Source: Lunularia cruciata (taxonomy: Eukaryota; Streptophyta; Marchantiopsida; Lunulariales; Lunulariaceae). Taken from it: 64,000 bases of DNA. Both the position numbers and the translations under genes were made by a program. The stretch spans positions 14,694,001-14,758,000 of the forward strand of contig OX419760.1 of NCBI GenBank assembly GCA_948567375.1. Reading direction: 5' to 3'. This document shows, piece after piece, positions 31,437 to 42,159 of this stretch. The stretch's first letter is position 1; each line of letters opens with the position of its first letter. The notes beneath the pieces were generated by a model that was given only the letters and a program-made list of their open reading frames with translations, was not told where the DNA came from and made no database searches.

Positions 31437-33475
31437 ACAAATGGCTACAAGGTGGAGTCCTATCGGGATCCGATTAGGAGAAGCATTGTGGGGGCGATGA
31501 TGACCATGTTCAAGCCAGAACAAAAGATGTATGTGAACATGCAGCAAGTGGTCTTCTTCCACCAGATGTTTGTAGGAGTCAAGGTGAATTGGGCAAAGTG
31601 TTTTCACCACCGAACGAGGTAGATGGTGATCAATTGGCAAAGAGGTTCTCCTCCTCATTATTTTGCACCATTTGCAATGCATTTCTACTTTGGATTGAAC
31701 TTGCTGACAATAGAGGAACGGCATTGCATGGTGTCCCATTTCCATCCTGACTTAAGACTGAAAGCGGACAAAGAAGAGTGATAGTATATGATACACCTGT
31801 GAGCCAATGACAATCATTTCTTGAAGACCGCACAATGGAAGATAGAAGAAGTCACAAGTCCAAAGATGAAGAAGCGCAATAAATCTGAAGAAGAAAAGTC
31901 GCCTCCCACTCAAAGGAAGCCTCAAAGACTGGTTGTGCAGAATAAGAAGATGGTGAGAGAAGCATCATCGGAATCAGAGTCTGAAGAAGAAACCGAGTCG
32001 CAAGAGGAGGAATCCAAAGAAGATGAACTCACCTTAAAAAGTGAGGAGTCTGGAAGTGATAGTGAGGGGGGACCTAAGGTTCAGCAATCGGTGGCGGTCA
32101 GTAAAGCTTGTCATATGATGATTGACAGAGTACCCGGAACAACGAGTCATTGCGTAGCTATGGTGGTAAATGAGCAGAGACCAGAGGAAAAGAAGGAGGC
32201 AGAGGTTGCGAGGCCGAGTTCAATTGGTAAAGAAGAAGAAAGTTCAGATGCAGTGTCTTTAAAGATATGAAGATCGTGACTTTGGATGAAGGAGCCGATG
32301 AAGGAGCCAAAGACTGAAGACAAAGATGGCGACAAAGATAAAGAAAGCTTTGGTGGGATACTATATCTGACAAAAGTGGTCATCCCGTTGCTGGAGCTGT
32401 TAAAGGAGCATCAGAATGTAATTCCCCAAGATCGTAGGAAGGGGATGAATGAGTTGCAGGTGGTGAAGCATCTATTGAGTGAAGTGAAGGGGTTGTAGGA
32501 GGAACAAGTCCAAAGAAATGAAGAAATTGAAGAACTTCAGAGGGATGAAGTCTTGAAGAAGAAGACTTTCAAGATGTTACAAGAGAGCTACGAGTCAAAA
32601 GAGAAAGAACTACAAAGGCAAGCCGGAGAATTGAAGGAGCAGGCAATGTCGTTGAGCAAAATGAAGGAGGAAGTGAGTGATGTGCGCATCGAGAATATTC
32701 ATTTGAAGGCGATGGCAGCATAATGGAGCAGGAGTTGGACAGCTTGAAGAAGAGTGCAGCGGAGAAGGATCAAGCATGGCAGAGAGAGTTAGCAGCCAGG
32801 CATGAAGAAGAAGAATGATTACAAGAGCTGGTCAGAAGTGCTGAGTTATAGAGTACACAGTATGCGGAGGAGAAGAAGATGCTTGCTACGGAGTATGAAA
32901 ATGAGCTGAAGATGTATCGTGAAGAGTTGAAGGTAGAGCGCTCTTGAGGATATGAGCCTGAATCAGTAGGAGAAGTTGTTGGGAAGTTGAAAGCAATCTT
33001 AAGCACAAAGGCTGAAGGGAGATTGGAAAAAGCCCGTCTACATGAGTTGAAGTTGCTTGTGCAGAAAACTCAGAAGAGAAAAGCCAAAGATGTGGATATG
33101 AACACGTTGCTGATTCAATTGAGGGAGCATGTAGACCGGAAGATGTTAGAAGTAGAAGACAATGTTAGTCTCAGATTAGATTTAGTCAAATTAGAGTTAG
33201 AGAAAATTAGGAATAGTGTGATAGCAGAGAGGAAGTCCAATGTTGCAGAAGTAGGAATGCAAGTGTCATCGGATTTGTTAATTGACACATTAGAGAAGAG
33301 TGGGTTAGGAGATAAAGAGTTAGATAAGTCACTCCTTAGTGCAATTGTAGTTCCTAGTGTAGAAGTAGTAGAATTAGTGAAGAAATTGGTAGTATTAGCT
33401 ATAGCTGAAGAAGGAGAAGTACTAGGAAGATCATCGGGTTTGGAAGCCGATGATGAGATAGACATCAGATTGGGA
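31437..33475 (+). pseudogene. 2K lORF fragment
   Basis: From NGYKVESYRDPIRRSIVGAMMTM onward it has the conserved central block (MQQVVFFHQMF, VNWAKCFHHR, PPHYFAPFAMHFYFGLNLL, HFHPDLRL). A charged linker (31821-32270), a coiled coil (32500-32950 with stops near 32498, 32721 and 32946) and the C-terminal domain (32987-33478; MLEVEDNVSLRLDLVKLELEKI) follow. The amino-acid pattern holds though nucleotides have diverged, as expected for a once-selected protein. Confidence 0.72.
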
Positions 33476-33595
33476 TAAGTATCAATTTTGAGATAGGAAG
33501 AGGCAAATATGAAGAGATGGATATCAGTTTGGGTCTACAGGTAGGAAGAGATGTTAGGAAGCGGTGCATAGGTAGGAAGAACTGCCATTTGCTTC

Positions 33596-33607
33596 AGTAT
33601 TTAAGAG
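33596..33607 (+). promoter_or_regulatory. TATA-like box of LTR 2K
   Basis: AGTATTTAAGAG lies 118 bp after the lORF end. Confidence 0.5.
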
Positions 33608-35279
33608 GAGCATTCGCAGTCTCATGTTGTTCAGTATTCATATTTCTGAAGATAGATAAAGCAAAGTGTTGTTTTCAGTGCTCGTCGCTTGAGCTTAATT
33701 CCGATTGTCAAGTTGGATTCCAATTGTCAAATTGTGTTTGTGAGTGTGAGGAGAATTCCGAAGTGCAAGTCAGTGTGTCTATGGATGTTGGATTCTGTAG
33801 CCTTGATCTTCATTCTATGTGTTTGATCTTGAGTGAAGTGCATCGGAGCAACGCCTTGATAGGTCTGAGAAGAATTGTAGTGTTGGTAGTATTCTACATT
33901 TGTGAGTGCAGTACAAAGTTGATGTGAAGCAATTTTGATCGAGGAAGTTGTGCCTTTGGTGGAGGGGTGGAACACAATTCTGAGGCAAAATCGTTCTTTG
34001 CAATGAAGTGTCGTCTTTGGGAGAATCTGAATCATCACAATCAAGAGTTGTTTGGACGGAATTTGCTATGTTGTGATTATGTGTGTGTGTATTCGTGACA
34101 AGTTGTCAATATTGTGAGCTTGTTACTCTCTTCTGGGTGTACTTTCTACCTGAGAGATTAAAGAAGCAATCAAGAAGATCAAGATCAAGAAGAACTACAA
34201 GTTACTGTTTGACTTCATATTTGGACATTTCTGAATTGTATCTTTGTGTGAACAAACTTTACTTACCCGATTACCTCAAAAGTGATATTTGCCGGGTTGT
34301 CACAGTTGTTCTCTCTTGCTTCAAGATTGCCATTAAAGCACTCACAATCCCTCTCTCTCAAGGATCCTTATAGTTCTCCACTTTGTAGCCATTCTTTGTG
34401 CGCTTCAAAGAGAAGACATCTCTCACTTCTTGGGTTTCTTTGGCTACTTCTCTCTTCCCCAAGAACATGGCGCCATGCTCTATGCCTGCTTCTCTCTAGA
34501 GTAGTAAGCTCCAATCTAACTTTGTCCATTGAGTTGGATTTCCTCTCTTCCCTTCTTCCTTAGGGCCATCGTGACACTTACTCTCAATGATCTCAGTCAT
34601 AAAACCTAGAAAGCTAGCATTCCAGTTCCATGCCAAGAATGTGATCCAAAGCCTGCTCAGGACCTCAATTCTTGCGATCATATTTAACCTCCGTATTGCA
34701 TGATTTCTCATTGCAAATCTGGAGTTCTTCTTCCCGCTTCCCATCTTTCTCTCTTCCTCTTTGGGTTGGGGACTATTCTTCCTATTGATTCTTGGCTTAA
34801 CTCTCTCAACTTCCTCTCGACACACTTGCGCGTCTACAACTACACTTCCCTTCCCTTGATCTCCTGCAGGTTGACTTCTTAATCATGATGGAAAATTTCT
34901 TGTCATCGTTGTGTCTTTAGCCCAAATTTTATAGTGGCTTGCCTCTTTTGTCTTTCGTCACTTTAAGTTGCTACCAAGAAATCACACCTCCTTTGTGCTC
35001 CTTTCATTGTCAATTCCCCTCACGCGTATGACCGCCATTTTTGTAGGTGGTACCTTCTTGAATGTCTTGCCTCAAAGGAAAGTTGTTACACTGTCCTTGC
35101 CTTCGGGTTTCCAGTTGATAGTGCAATTCCGAGTACTTTGCCTTCTAACATGGTCATTTTACCTTGGGTTACAACCCAAGGACACTTTTCTTTTACTTCT
35201 TCTACCATACAAGCACAATGTGACTTCTTCTATACAGTTCTTCTTCAAAATTACCAAAAAAAAAATTGTGGGTACCATA

Positions 35280-35296
35280 TACCCCCTCCCCCAAAT
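35280..35296 (-). other. 2F polypurine tract
   Basis: The element strand reads TTTGGGGGAGGGGGTA immediately before the 3' LTR. Confidence 0.8.
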
Positions 35297-36420
35297 ATGA
35301 GCATCCCCAAGAACATAGACCTCGGGTGTCTTAGAGACTTCGGAGTCTATGGTCCAATATTTCCAAACTCTCCACCCGTTCACTCTAGTGGCAAATGGTT
35401 GCACTTCCAAATTTGCAAGTTGAATGGACCCATTTTCATAAAGATGAAGAACTTGATAAGGCACCCATCCATCTCAAATGCAATTTGCCTGGAAAAAATA
35501 TTCAGCAGTTGTTGTATAACAAAACCAAGTCTCCTTTGTGAATAGTCACAGGCTTGATGTGCTTATCATGCCTAACTTTCCTCTGCTCTTGTACTTCTTT
35601 TGTGGTTTGCATTGCATCATCTCTTGTCTCTTCTAACCACATCAATTGATGGATCCAAAGATCCTAGCTTTCTTCCTCCGACAAGCATTCCTCGGAAAGA
35701 ATCCAACATATCAATACTTCAAATTCATTGGTAGTATAGGATGCAGGCCGTATGTCAAGAAGTTTGTTTTGTTGTGATCTTTATGTCGTTTGATATGCCC
35801 ACAACACGGCTGGTAACTTTGTATCCCAGTCATAGGCATAATTGACAGTCACCTTATTCAAAATTTTACAAAGTAACCCATTCAACTTTTCCATTAAGCC
35901 ATTTGCTTTTGGATTATAAGGAGTCATCTTCCAATGTTTAATCTGAAAGTATTTTGCTAACACCTCCATCATAGAGTTCAAGAAATGTGTCCCACGATCA
36001 CTGACCAATTCCAGAGGACATCCGTATTGGGAGATGATGTTTTGAAAGAAAAATTCTGCCATTATTGCAGCATCATCTCTGCAAGTTTCTTTAGCTTCAA
36101 CCATCTTGGTAGCATAGTCAATGCATACCAAGATGTATCTCTTCCTCGTGACTTGGGTCATTGGTTGAATGGGACCCACAAAATCAATTCCTTGTTTCTC
36201 AAGTGGGGCCAAGGGTAAAATTGGTCTCAAAGGCCATTGAGAAGTTGCCATTGGCTTTCTCGTTCTTTGACAAGCGTCACAACTTTGGATATAGACATGC
36301 GTGTCTTTGTACATCATAGGCCACCAATACCCCATAGAAAGAATCTTCTTTACTGCTTCTTCAGAGCATAGTGTCCCCTTGATGCTTTGGAGTGTAAAGA
36401 CTCAATTACACCTCCAACTT
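35297..36420 (-). pseudogene. pol: 2F integrase
   Basis: The core is open at 35781-36335: zinc-site Cys pair C-D-A-C (SCDACQR), Asp in CIDYATKM, Asp in VSDRGTHF and Glu in NGLMEKLNG, so the DDE triad is complete. The His pair lies just upstream near 36390 beyond a frame break. The C-terminal part (35297-35600) has the PYQVLHLYENGSIQL remnant of the GPY region. Stops near 35780 separate core and C-terminus. No chromodomain is present. Confidence 0.82.
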
Positions 36421-36483
36421 TGTATGACTCTAAGCATCGCCAAAGTACTTCATCTTTGCCCATCTTAAATAAAATGTTGTGTT

Positions 36484-37085
36484 TCAGCTGATACGGCCCC
36501 ATTTTCTTGAGAAAGACTGCCCTTTGCTCCGGGTCCAGGCCTTCAGGACACTGGAGAGTATGCAGATAATGATATTTGGCTGCATACCTTGCATTGCTCT
36601 TAATTGATATAACTCTTTATTAGGGAACCAATCGTCGATTTCCCATTCCTGGCCTTGAGTTTCTAACCTGGACAGGAAGTCCGCATTTAAATGCAAAGCT
36701 CTCTTTTGTACTTGTAAAGATATGTGAATTCTTGTAACAACAAGATCCATCTTGCAATTTGCCCAAACAAATCTCCCTTCTTGACCAAATGTTGCAATGC
36801 GTAATGGTCAACATAGAAGACAAACTTGTATCCCCATAGGTAGTGGTGAAATTTCTTGCATGCATGCATCATTCCAAGTACGTCTCTTTCAGTCGTTAGA
36901 TAGTTCTTTTTGGAAACTGAAAGTTCTGGGCTGGCGTAGTAGATTGGGTAATCTTTCTTCTTGTTGTCCTTTTGGCTCAAGACTACTCCAATTGCCATGG
37001 ACAAAGTATCCACATATACATGAAAAGGGACGTCCTACTTTGGGGCCCTCATGACTGGTGCTTCAACCCATTTCTTATTCAATAC
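36484..37085 (-). pseudogene. pol: 2F RNase H
   Basis: Motifs are YVDTLSMAIGVVLSQKD (first Asp), TTERDVLGMMHAC (Glu) and FYVDHYALQHL (Asp), then LHLNADFLSRLETQ. Pieces at 36687-37013 and 36484-36750 are in different frames, so a frameshift divides the domain near 36720. Confidence 0.8.
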
Positions 37086-38008
37086 CTAGAAAGCTTATTC
37101 TTGATTTGCTTCCCATAAGTAGTCTTCAGATTTCTTCAGAAGCTTTGTAAGGGGTGCAGCAAGCATCGCATAGTTTGAAACAAAGCGTCTATAGTATCTG
37201 ACATGTCCCAAGAAGGCTTGCAGCTCTCGAATGTTCTTTGGAGATTCCAAAGTAGAGATTACTTTAACCTTCTTGACATCGACTTCAATACCTTAGCTTA
37301 ACACCCAATGCCCCGGAAGAATTCCCTCCTTCATTGCAAAGAAGCATTTATTTAGGTGTAATGACAAACCGCCAAAACGACACCTTTCAAAAGTTTAGCA
37401 AAGGTAATCCAAATGTACATCTCTTTGCCTTACACACAAAAATCATCAATGAAGACCTCCACAAATTTGCACAAGAAATCCTTGAAGATTGAATTCATCA
37501 TCCACTGGAAAGTAGCGAGCGTATTACACAACCGAAAGGGCATTTGATTGTAAGCAAAAGTGCTCCAATTGGTAGTGAATGTAGTTTATTCCTTGTCCTC
37601 TTCTTGGATGGATACTTGATTGAACCCTGAAAATCCATCGAGAAAATTGTAACAAGGATGACCAACTACTTGGTCCAAAATTGTATTAGTAAAAGGCAAG
37701 GGATGATGATCCTTCCTTGTGACTGAGTTTAGCTTGCAAAAATCTTGGCACACTTGAATCTTTCCCATTTTCTTCTTTGGGACAATGACAATGGGAAAGA
37801 CCCATTCATTGCTTAAGACAAGAAAGATTATTCTAGCCGTTAAGTTCTTGTCGATTTTGTCTTTCACCAAGAGGGAGTACTTCGGGTTCAGGCAGTATTG
37901 TCTTTGCCAAACCGGAACTGCACCTTCAACCAGATCAATCCGGTGTTCTCCAAATTCTTGTGGAATACCCTGCATTTGATCAATAGACCAAGTGAATACA
38001 TCTTGCAA
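37086..38008 (-). pseudogene. pol: 2F reverse transcriptase
   Basis: The open piece 37586-38008 runs from DVFTWSIDQMQGIPQEFGEH through VPKKKMGKIQVCQDF and HHPLPFTNTILDQVVGH to FLDGFSGFNQV, with the first catalytic Asp kept. After a stop at 37586 the remainder (MPFGLCNTLATF-like at about 37530, VFIDDFCV at about 37450, thumb to 37090) is in broken frames. This copy shows the uninterrupted site into which L inserted in 2Y. Confidence 0.82.
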
Positions 38009-38960
38009 TTCTATAAACAGGGCAGTGTATCTTGCCTACTCCTCCAAAGTGATTGTCTTTGAAATTTTCAAAAATTTCCTTTCAGTCAAGACAACATCTT
38101 GACAGTCATCGGGGTTGATGACTCCTTCAATGTGGCTTACTCGGCTTAATCCAAGGCAAGCTGACATCAAACGCTTTTCCTCCAAGTCAGGTTCACCGAG
38201 GCGAGGTCATATGGATCTTCGTCTTTGATGTCCACCTCGTAGCATTCCAAGTAATTGACCCGGACTTTGTCTTTGGATTTGTCTGAGGACAAAGACGATG
38301 AGTCTTTGGATTTGTCCTTGTCTTATGATGAACTAGTTTCCCCAAGATGGGGATCCTTTGTTTAGCTCACAATCACCAACTTCTGGTCTTTGGACAAAAT
38401 GTCCTTGAATCGTAGCTTCTATTGGTGCCAATCCACCACAACTTGGCTATTATACAACCAGGGTCTTCCGATCAACAGTGGGTAACCAGTTTTGGTCACT
38501 AGTTGCAACACAATGAAATTTAACTTGAAGGGTACCCCTCCAATGATTGTGGTAATGTTGGACAGCATGCCTAATAGCTTTCTCCTGGTTTGGTCTGCAA
38601 ATTTCAAGACTCGGGATGTTGGCTCAAGCGTATGATACCCTAGTCAATTTGGAGTATCTTTGATCATGACATTCACACCAAAACCTGAATCAATGGGTGT
38701 CGATGTGATCAAGTACCATGCAATCTCCACATCAACCTCGGGAGATCCCAGATTGTCTTGTTCAATAAGATATATGGCGGGTAGGTCTTTCTTAGACATT
38801 GACATTACTTTCTTGAGGGCCAAATTCAGCTGCCTCTTGTACATCTTGTTGTTTTCCCACAATTGCTTAAATGTGAGGTTTGCATTTGTGGCTGCCAAAT
38901 CCACTACAATATTATATTGGGGTCTTCAGCTTCAACTTTGGGTTTGAAGTCTCTCCATGT
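38009..38960 (-). pseudogene. pol: 2F protease and acidic linker
   Basis: The frame 38644-38904 holds DLAATNANLTFKQLW and the active-site region TPIDSGFGVNVM, where D-S-G is kept. 38419-38607 holds KFADQTRRKLLGML and GRPWLYNSQVVVDWHQ. The Asp/Ser-rich linker lies at 38160-38340. The pieces are divided by stops near 38640 and 38412. Confidence 0.78.
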
Positions 38961-41366
38961 TCAAATTTGACTTTGGGATGCTTCATGATGGCAATGGGAG
39001 TACTAGTGGTCTTGACCCAAGGTTCCTTGGGTTGGCTTGGATTAGATCCTTTACTTTGGATTGGATGTCCGCTAGAAAAACTAGAGGCTTTGTCTTTGTC
39101 TTTGTCTCTTCTTCCAAATTCATTTCTTGGGTCTTGAGTATTGCTTCCTTGAGTTCTTTCTGCAAGGCTTTAGCTTTGGCTTTAGCAAGGATCTTTTCCT
39201 CCTTAACAAAAAGGATTGCCTTTGGGCGCATTCTCTTTGCCTTTTTTGAAGACAACGAGGTTGTACTCAACTCTTTGGGATCATGCTTCTTCTTACTTGT
39301 GCACATCTCAACCTTCAAAATTTCAAGGTACGGCCATTTTTCTTCCAAGGCTGGACTCCCTTCTTAAGGTCTCTCCTCCTCAAGTGTTATACAATTTACA
39401 ATTATATCACTCTTTGCCTGAAGCGCAGCATGCTCAATTGAGGTCTGTACATACTTTACACTTTGGGTTTGTGGGGTGAAGGCATTGGTTGCATGTATGG
39501 CTTGATCCTTTGCAATTTCTTCATAGGAGAACGTACCCAATTTGCCTTCTTTACTCAGGACAGTTGGGTGACCAATGTCCCATCAAGCCACAATTGTAAC
39601 ATGCTCCGGGTGCAACATTCTAGGGTCAATTTTGGTTGCTCATCGGGGGTCTTCATGGAGGAGTATTGGGGTTATACTCCCTTGGTCCGTACCTTGGACC
39701 TTGATACGATGTGCTTGGTGAGGCGGTACATCTTGGGTTTGGTACACCACCTCCTTGTCCTCTTCTTGGATCTATCCTAGAACCCAATCAACTTGTTGCA
39801 CCAAGAATGCATTACAAGTATTGCATTCCGTGTTTGCATGGCCTGACTTGCCACACGCGGTGCACCATACATTGGATCTGCCAAATGATGGAGGCTTCCT
39901 TCAATCCTTTGCCCCAATCATCTGGATCTTAAAATCCAAAAACTCTCTTATAAAAGGATCCAGCTTGGTGTCAGCCTTATGAACACTCTTTGTTGGAGGT
40001 GTCAATGGTTTCTTTCCCCCACGTCTTTGTACTTGGCTTGGCTTTGATTCTTCTTTGGATTCCAAAGAAGAGCTTGAAGATATAGAGGATTCCTCCAAAG
40101 AAGCGGATGTACTGCGAGAAGCTCTCCTTCTAGACTTCTTGCCCTTCTTTTCCCGGTTTCTTCAATTACCGGCAGAGTGAGAATGAGCCACCTCATAGCA
40201 TGCAACATGTTTGAGTACCTTGTTGAGGGAAGTTACATTCCTCTCCCTTGCAAAGATCCGAATCTTTGGTGAAAGTCCCCTTAGGAACCAGGTGATGGCT
40301 TGGGCATCGGAATAACCCACCACACCCGATTGCTTGGGGACTCAGTTCAAGAGTGCCATGAACTGCTCAGAGTAGTCTCTCAACTTCTCATTCTTGCCTT
40401 TGTCCAAATTGTTGAGTGTTGCAAAGACACTTGTGTTGTAATCAACCTCCCAAAAGCATTCCAGGAAATTGTTTCTCAAGTCGGCCCAGTCAACGAGTAC
40501 AAACCTCTTTTGGGTTACATGGATGTACCAACTCTGAGCTTTCTTTCAAAGAAGACTTGGGAAAATGTGCAGTCAATCCGCCGAGTCATGTTCCTTGTTG
40601 GCAAAGGAGATGAATTTGAATTCTTTGATGAATTCATTGGGATCTTTGTCTTGTTCAGTCCCCTTGTATTTTTGATAGCCGTGTCGAGTGACAGGTAGCA
40701 AAGTCATCATTCAACTTGGTGGGATTGGTTGGGGTAAGTTTGAACTTGATGGGAGCAAGGAGCTAGCTGGTATCAATGCCGTGTTGACAGCCTAGGGGTT
40801 CCTATTTGTCAAGTTCAAAGTAGGGTCTTCTTTAACTATTTCTCCTCTGAGGGTGACGACTTCAACCTAAATAGAAGTAAGAGGTTCAACACTTTCCAAG
40901 TGTTCTTTGAAATTCCTTTGAGACAACCAAGGAATCGTGCATAAAAGATGTTGACACTCTTCTTTTGTAAGTGTTTGTGCTGTCTTTTTGCAAACAAACT
41001 TCTTAATAAATTCAACTTCCTTTACATCTTTAGGGGAATTTGGTGTACTAGGTCGCAATGAATATGTCTGCCCCCTTGAGTCTTTTCTTCTTGTTTGAAG
41101 AGGGAGACAAGAAGTAGTCTTGCCAACCGCCTTTTTGTTTCTTTTGTTCAAGTTCTTGCAAAGCTTCTTGAACTTCGTGAAGAAGTTGGAAGTCCAACGC
41201 CTCCCGTTTGGCTTCATCAAAAGTAGATTGGATCTGTAGGCATTCTTCTTCTTCACAATGCAACATTCATCTTTGAACTCTCTCTTCCCATTGTTCTCTT
41301 GATGCAAACATTCATATTGCTCTAACACCCTATTTTGAGATCGGCTTTGTATCCTTTCACTTCCGA
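38961..41366 (-). pseudogene. gag: 2F gag
   Basis: It is collinear with 2Y gag: N-terminal helical part at 41048-41266 (ALDFQLLHEVQEALQEL), capsid-like part around 40250-40700 in several frames, a zinc knuckle near 39860 (CTACGKSG) and a Lys-rich C-terminal region (38983-39348). Many stops and frameshifts are present. Confidence 0.75.
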
Positions 41367-41374
41367 GTTTTGTA

Positions 41375-41392
41375 TCCCCGGCAGCAGTGCCA
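41375..41392 (-). other. 2F primer-binding site
   Basis: TGGCACTGCTGCCGGGGA on the element strand, seven bases after the LTR end, resembles a tRNA-Asp-type site. Confidence 0.75.
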
Positions 41393-42058
41393 AAAATCAT
41401 GTGACAACCCAGAAAATATCACTTTTGCGGTAATTGGGTAAGAAAAGTTTGTTCCCGCAGAGATACTGGTCGATATTGGTCAAATACAAAGTCAAACAAT
41501 AACAATCTTCAGTTCTTCTTGGTTGCATCTTTAATCTCTCAAGTAAAAACCATAGCAAGAAGAAAGTAACAAGCACTGATTTGTAGTCTTGTCACAAATT
41601 CACATTTCTTAATCACAACTCCATCAAATCTTTCAAAACAATCTTGATTGTGATGATTCAAGCTCTCCCAAAAATGGCACTTCACTGCAAAACTACTTTG
41701 CCTCAGAATTGTGTTCCACCCCTCCACTAAAGGCACAACTTCCTCAATTGAAATTGCTTCACATCAACATTGCGCTACACTCACAAATGCAGAATACCAC
41801 CAACACTACAATTCCTCTCAGATCTGTCAAAGCATTGCTCTGATTGCACTTCACTAAGGATCAAACAAATAGTATGAAGATCAAGGCTGCAAAATCCAAC
41901 ATCCAATTTCAATTTCCAATTTCTCCACACACTCACAAACACAAACACATAGTTGATACTCAGAATCAAGCTCAAGCAATGAGCACTACTTCATAGCACT
42001 TTGCTTTATCTATTCTCAGAAATAATGAGCATTGAACAACATTTGACTACGAATGCCA

Positions 42059-42069
42059 CCTTTAAATAG
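42059..42069 (-). promoter_or_regulatory. TATA-like box of 2F 5' LTR
   Basis: CTATTTAAAGG on the element strand, ~660 bp before the LTR end, just after the lORF stop. Confidence 0.5.
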
Positions 42070-42159
42070 GCAGAGCTCTCTAGCAGTTATCTAACAACTA
42101 TACCGTTCAACAACTCTTCCTACCTGCAGATCCAAATTGACAATGCAACTCTTCAAATC

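Larger units (their letters stand above)
31429..34304 (+). repeat. 2K: 5'-truncated family-2 LTR inside 2F
   Basis: It is a plus-strand LTR lacking its first ~900 bp; it starts abruptly inside lORF (NGYKVESYRDPIRRSIVG) and ends GGGTTGTCACA at 34304. The lORF linker and coiled coil differ more from 2Y than the other copies, so it represents another subfamily. No target duplication is seen, and host LTR sequence is missing at the junction. Confidence 0.8.
29545..34906 (-). pseudogene. 2F lORF, 3' LTR copy, split by 2K
   Basis: The start ATG is at 34906 (MTRNFPSMIKK). The N-terminal conserved block is at 34496-34825 (RNHAIRRLNMIARIEVLSRL, WNASFLGFM). The central region, up to the NWAKCF equivalent, is partly deleted at the 2K junction. 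Charged linker lies at 30638-31291, coiled coil at 30104-30637 and C-terminal domain at 29708-30052 (KKTLEVEDIIMIRLDLVKLEI). Stops and frameshifts are frequent. The domain order matches the 2Y copies. Confidence 0.7.
28735..35279 (-). repeat. 2F 3' LTR, split by 2K
   Basis: The LTR occupies 28735-31428 and 34305-35279; 31429-34304 is the opposite-strand LTR fragment 2K. On the element strand it starts TATGGTACCCACA beside the polypurine tract and ends GGTTGTCACA. About 70 bp present in the 5' LTR are missing at the 2K junction. Confidence 0.9.

Noticed and set aside
40867-41400. Gag start at an ATG spanning the LTR end and primer site of 2F
   Set aside because: The 177-codon frame leaves the gag frame in its middle part, and 2Y has a stop soon after the same ATG; the downstream Met is a better start.
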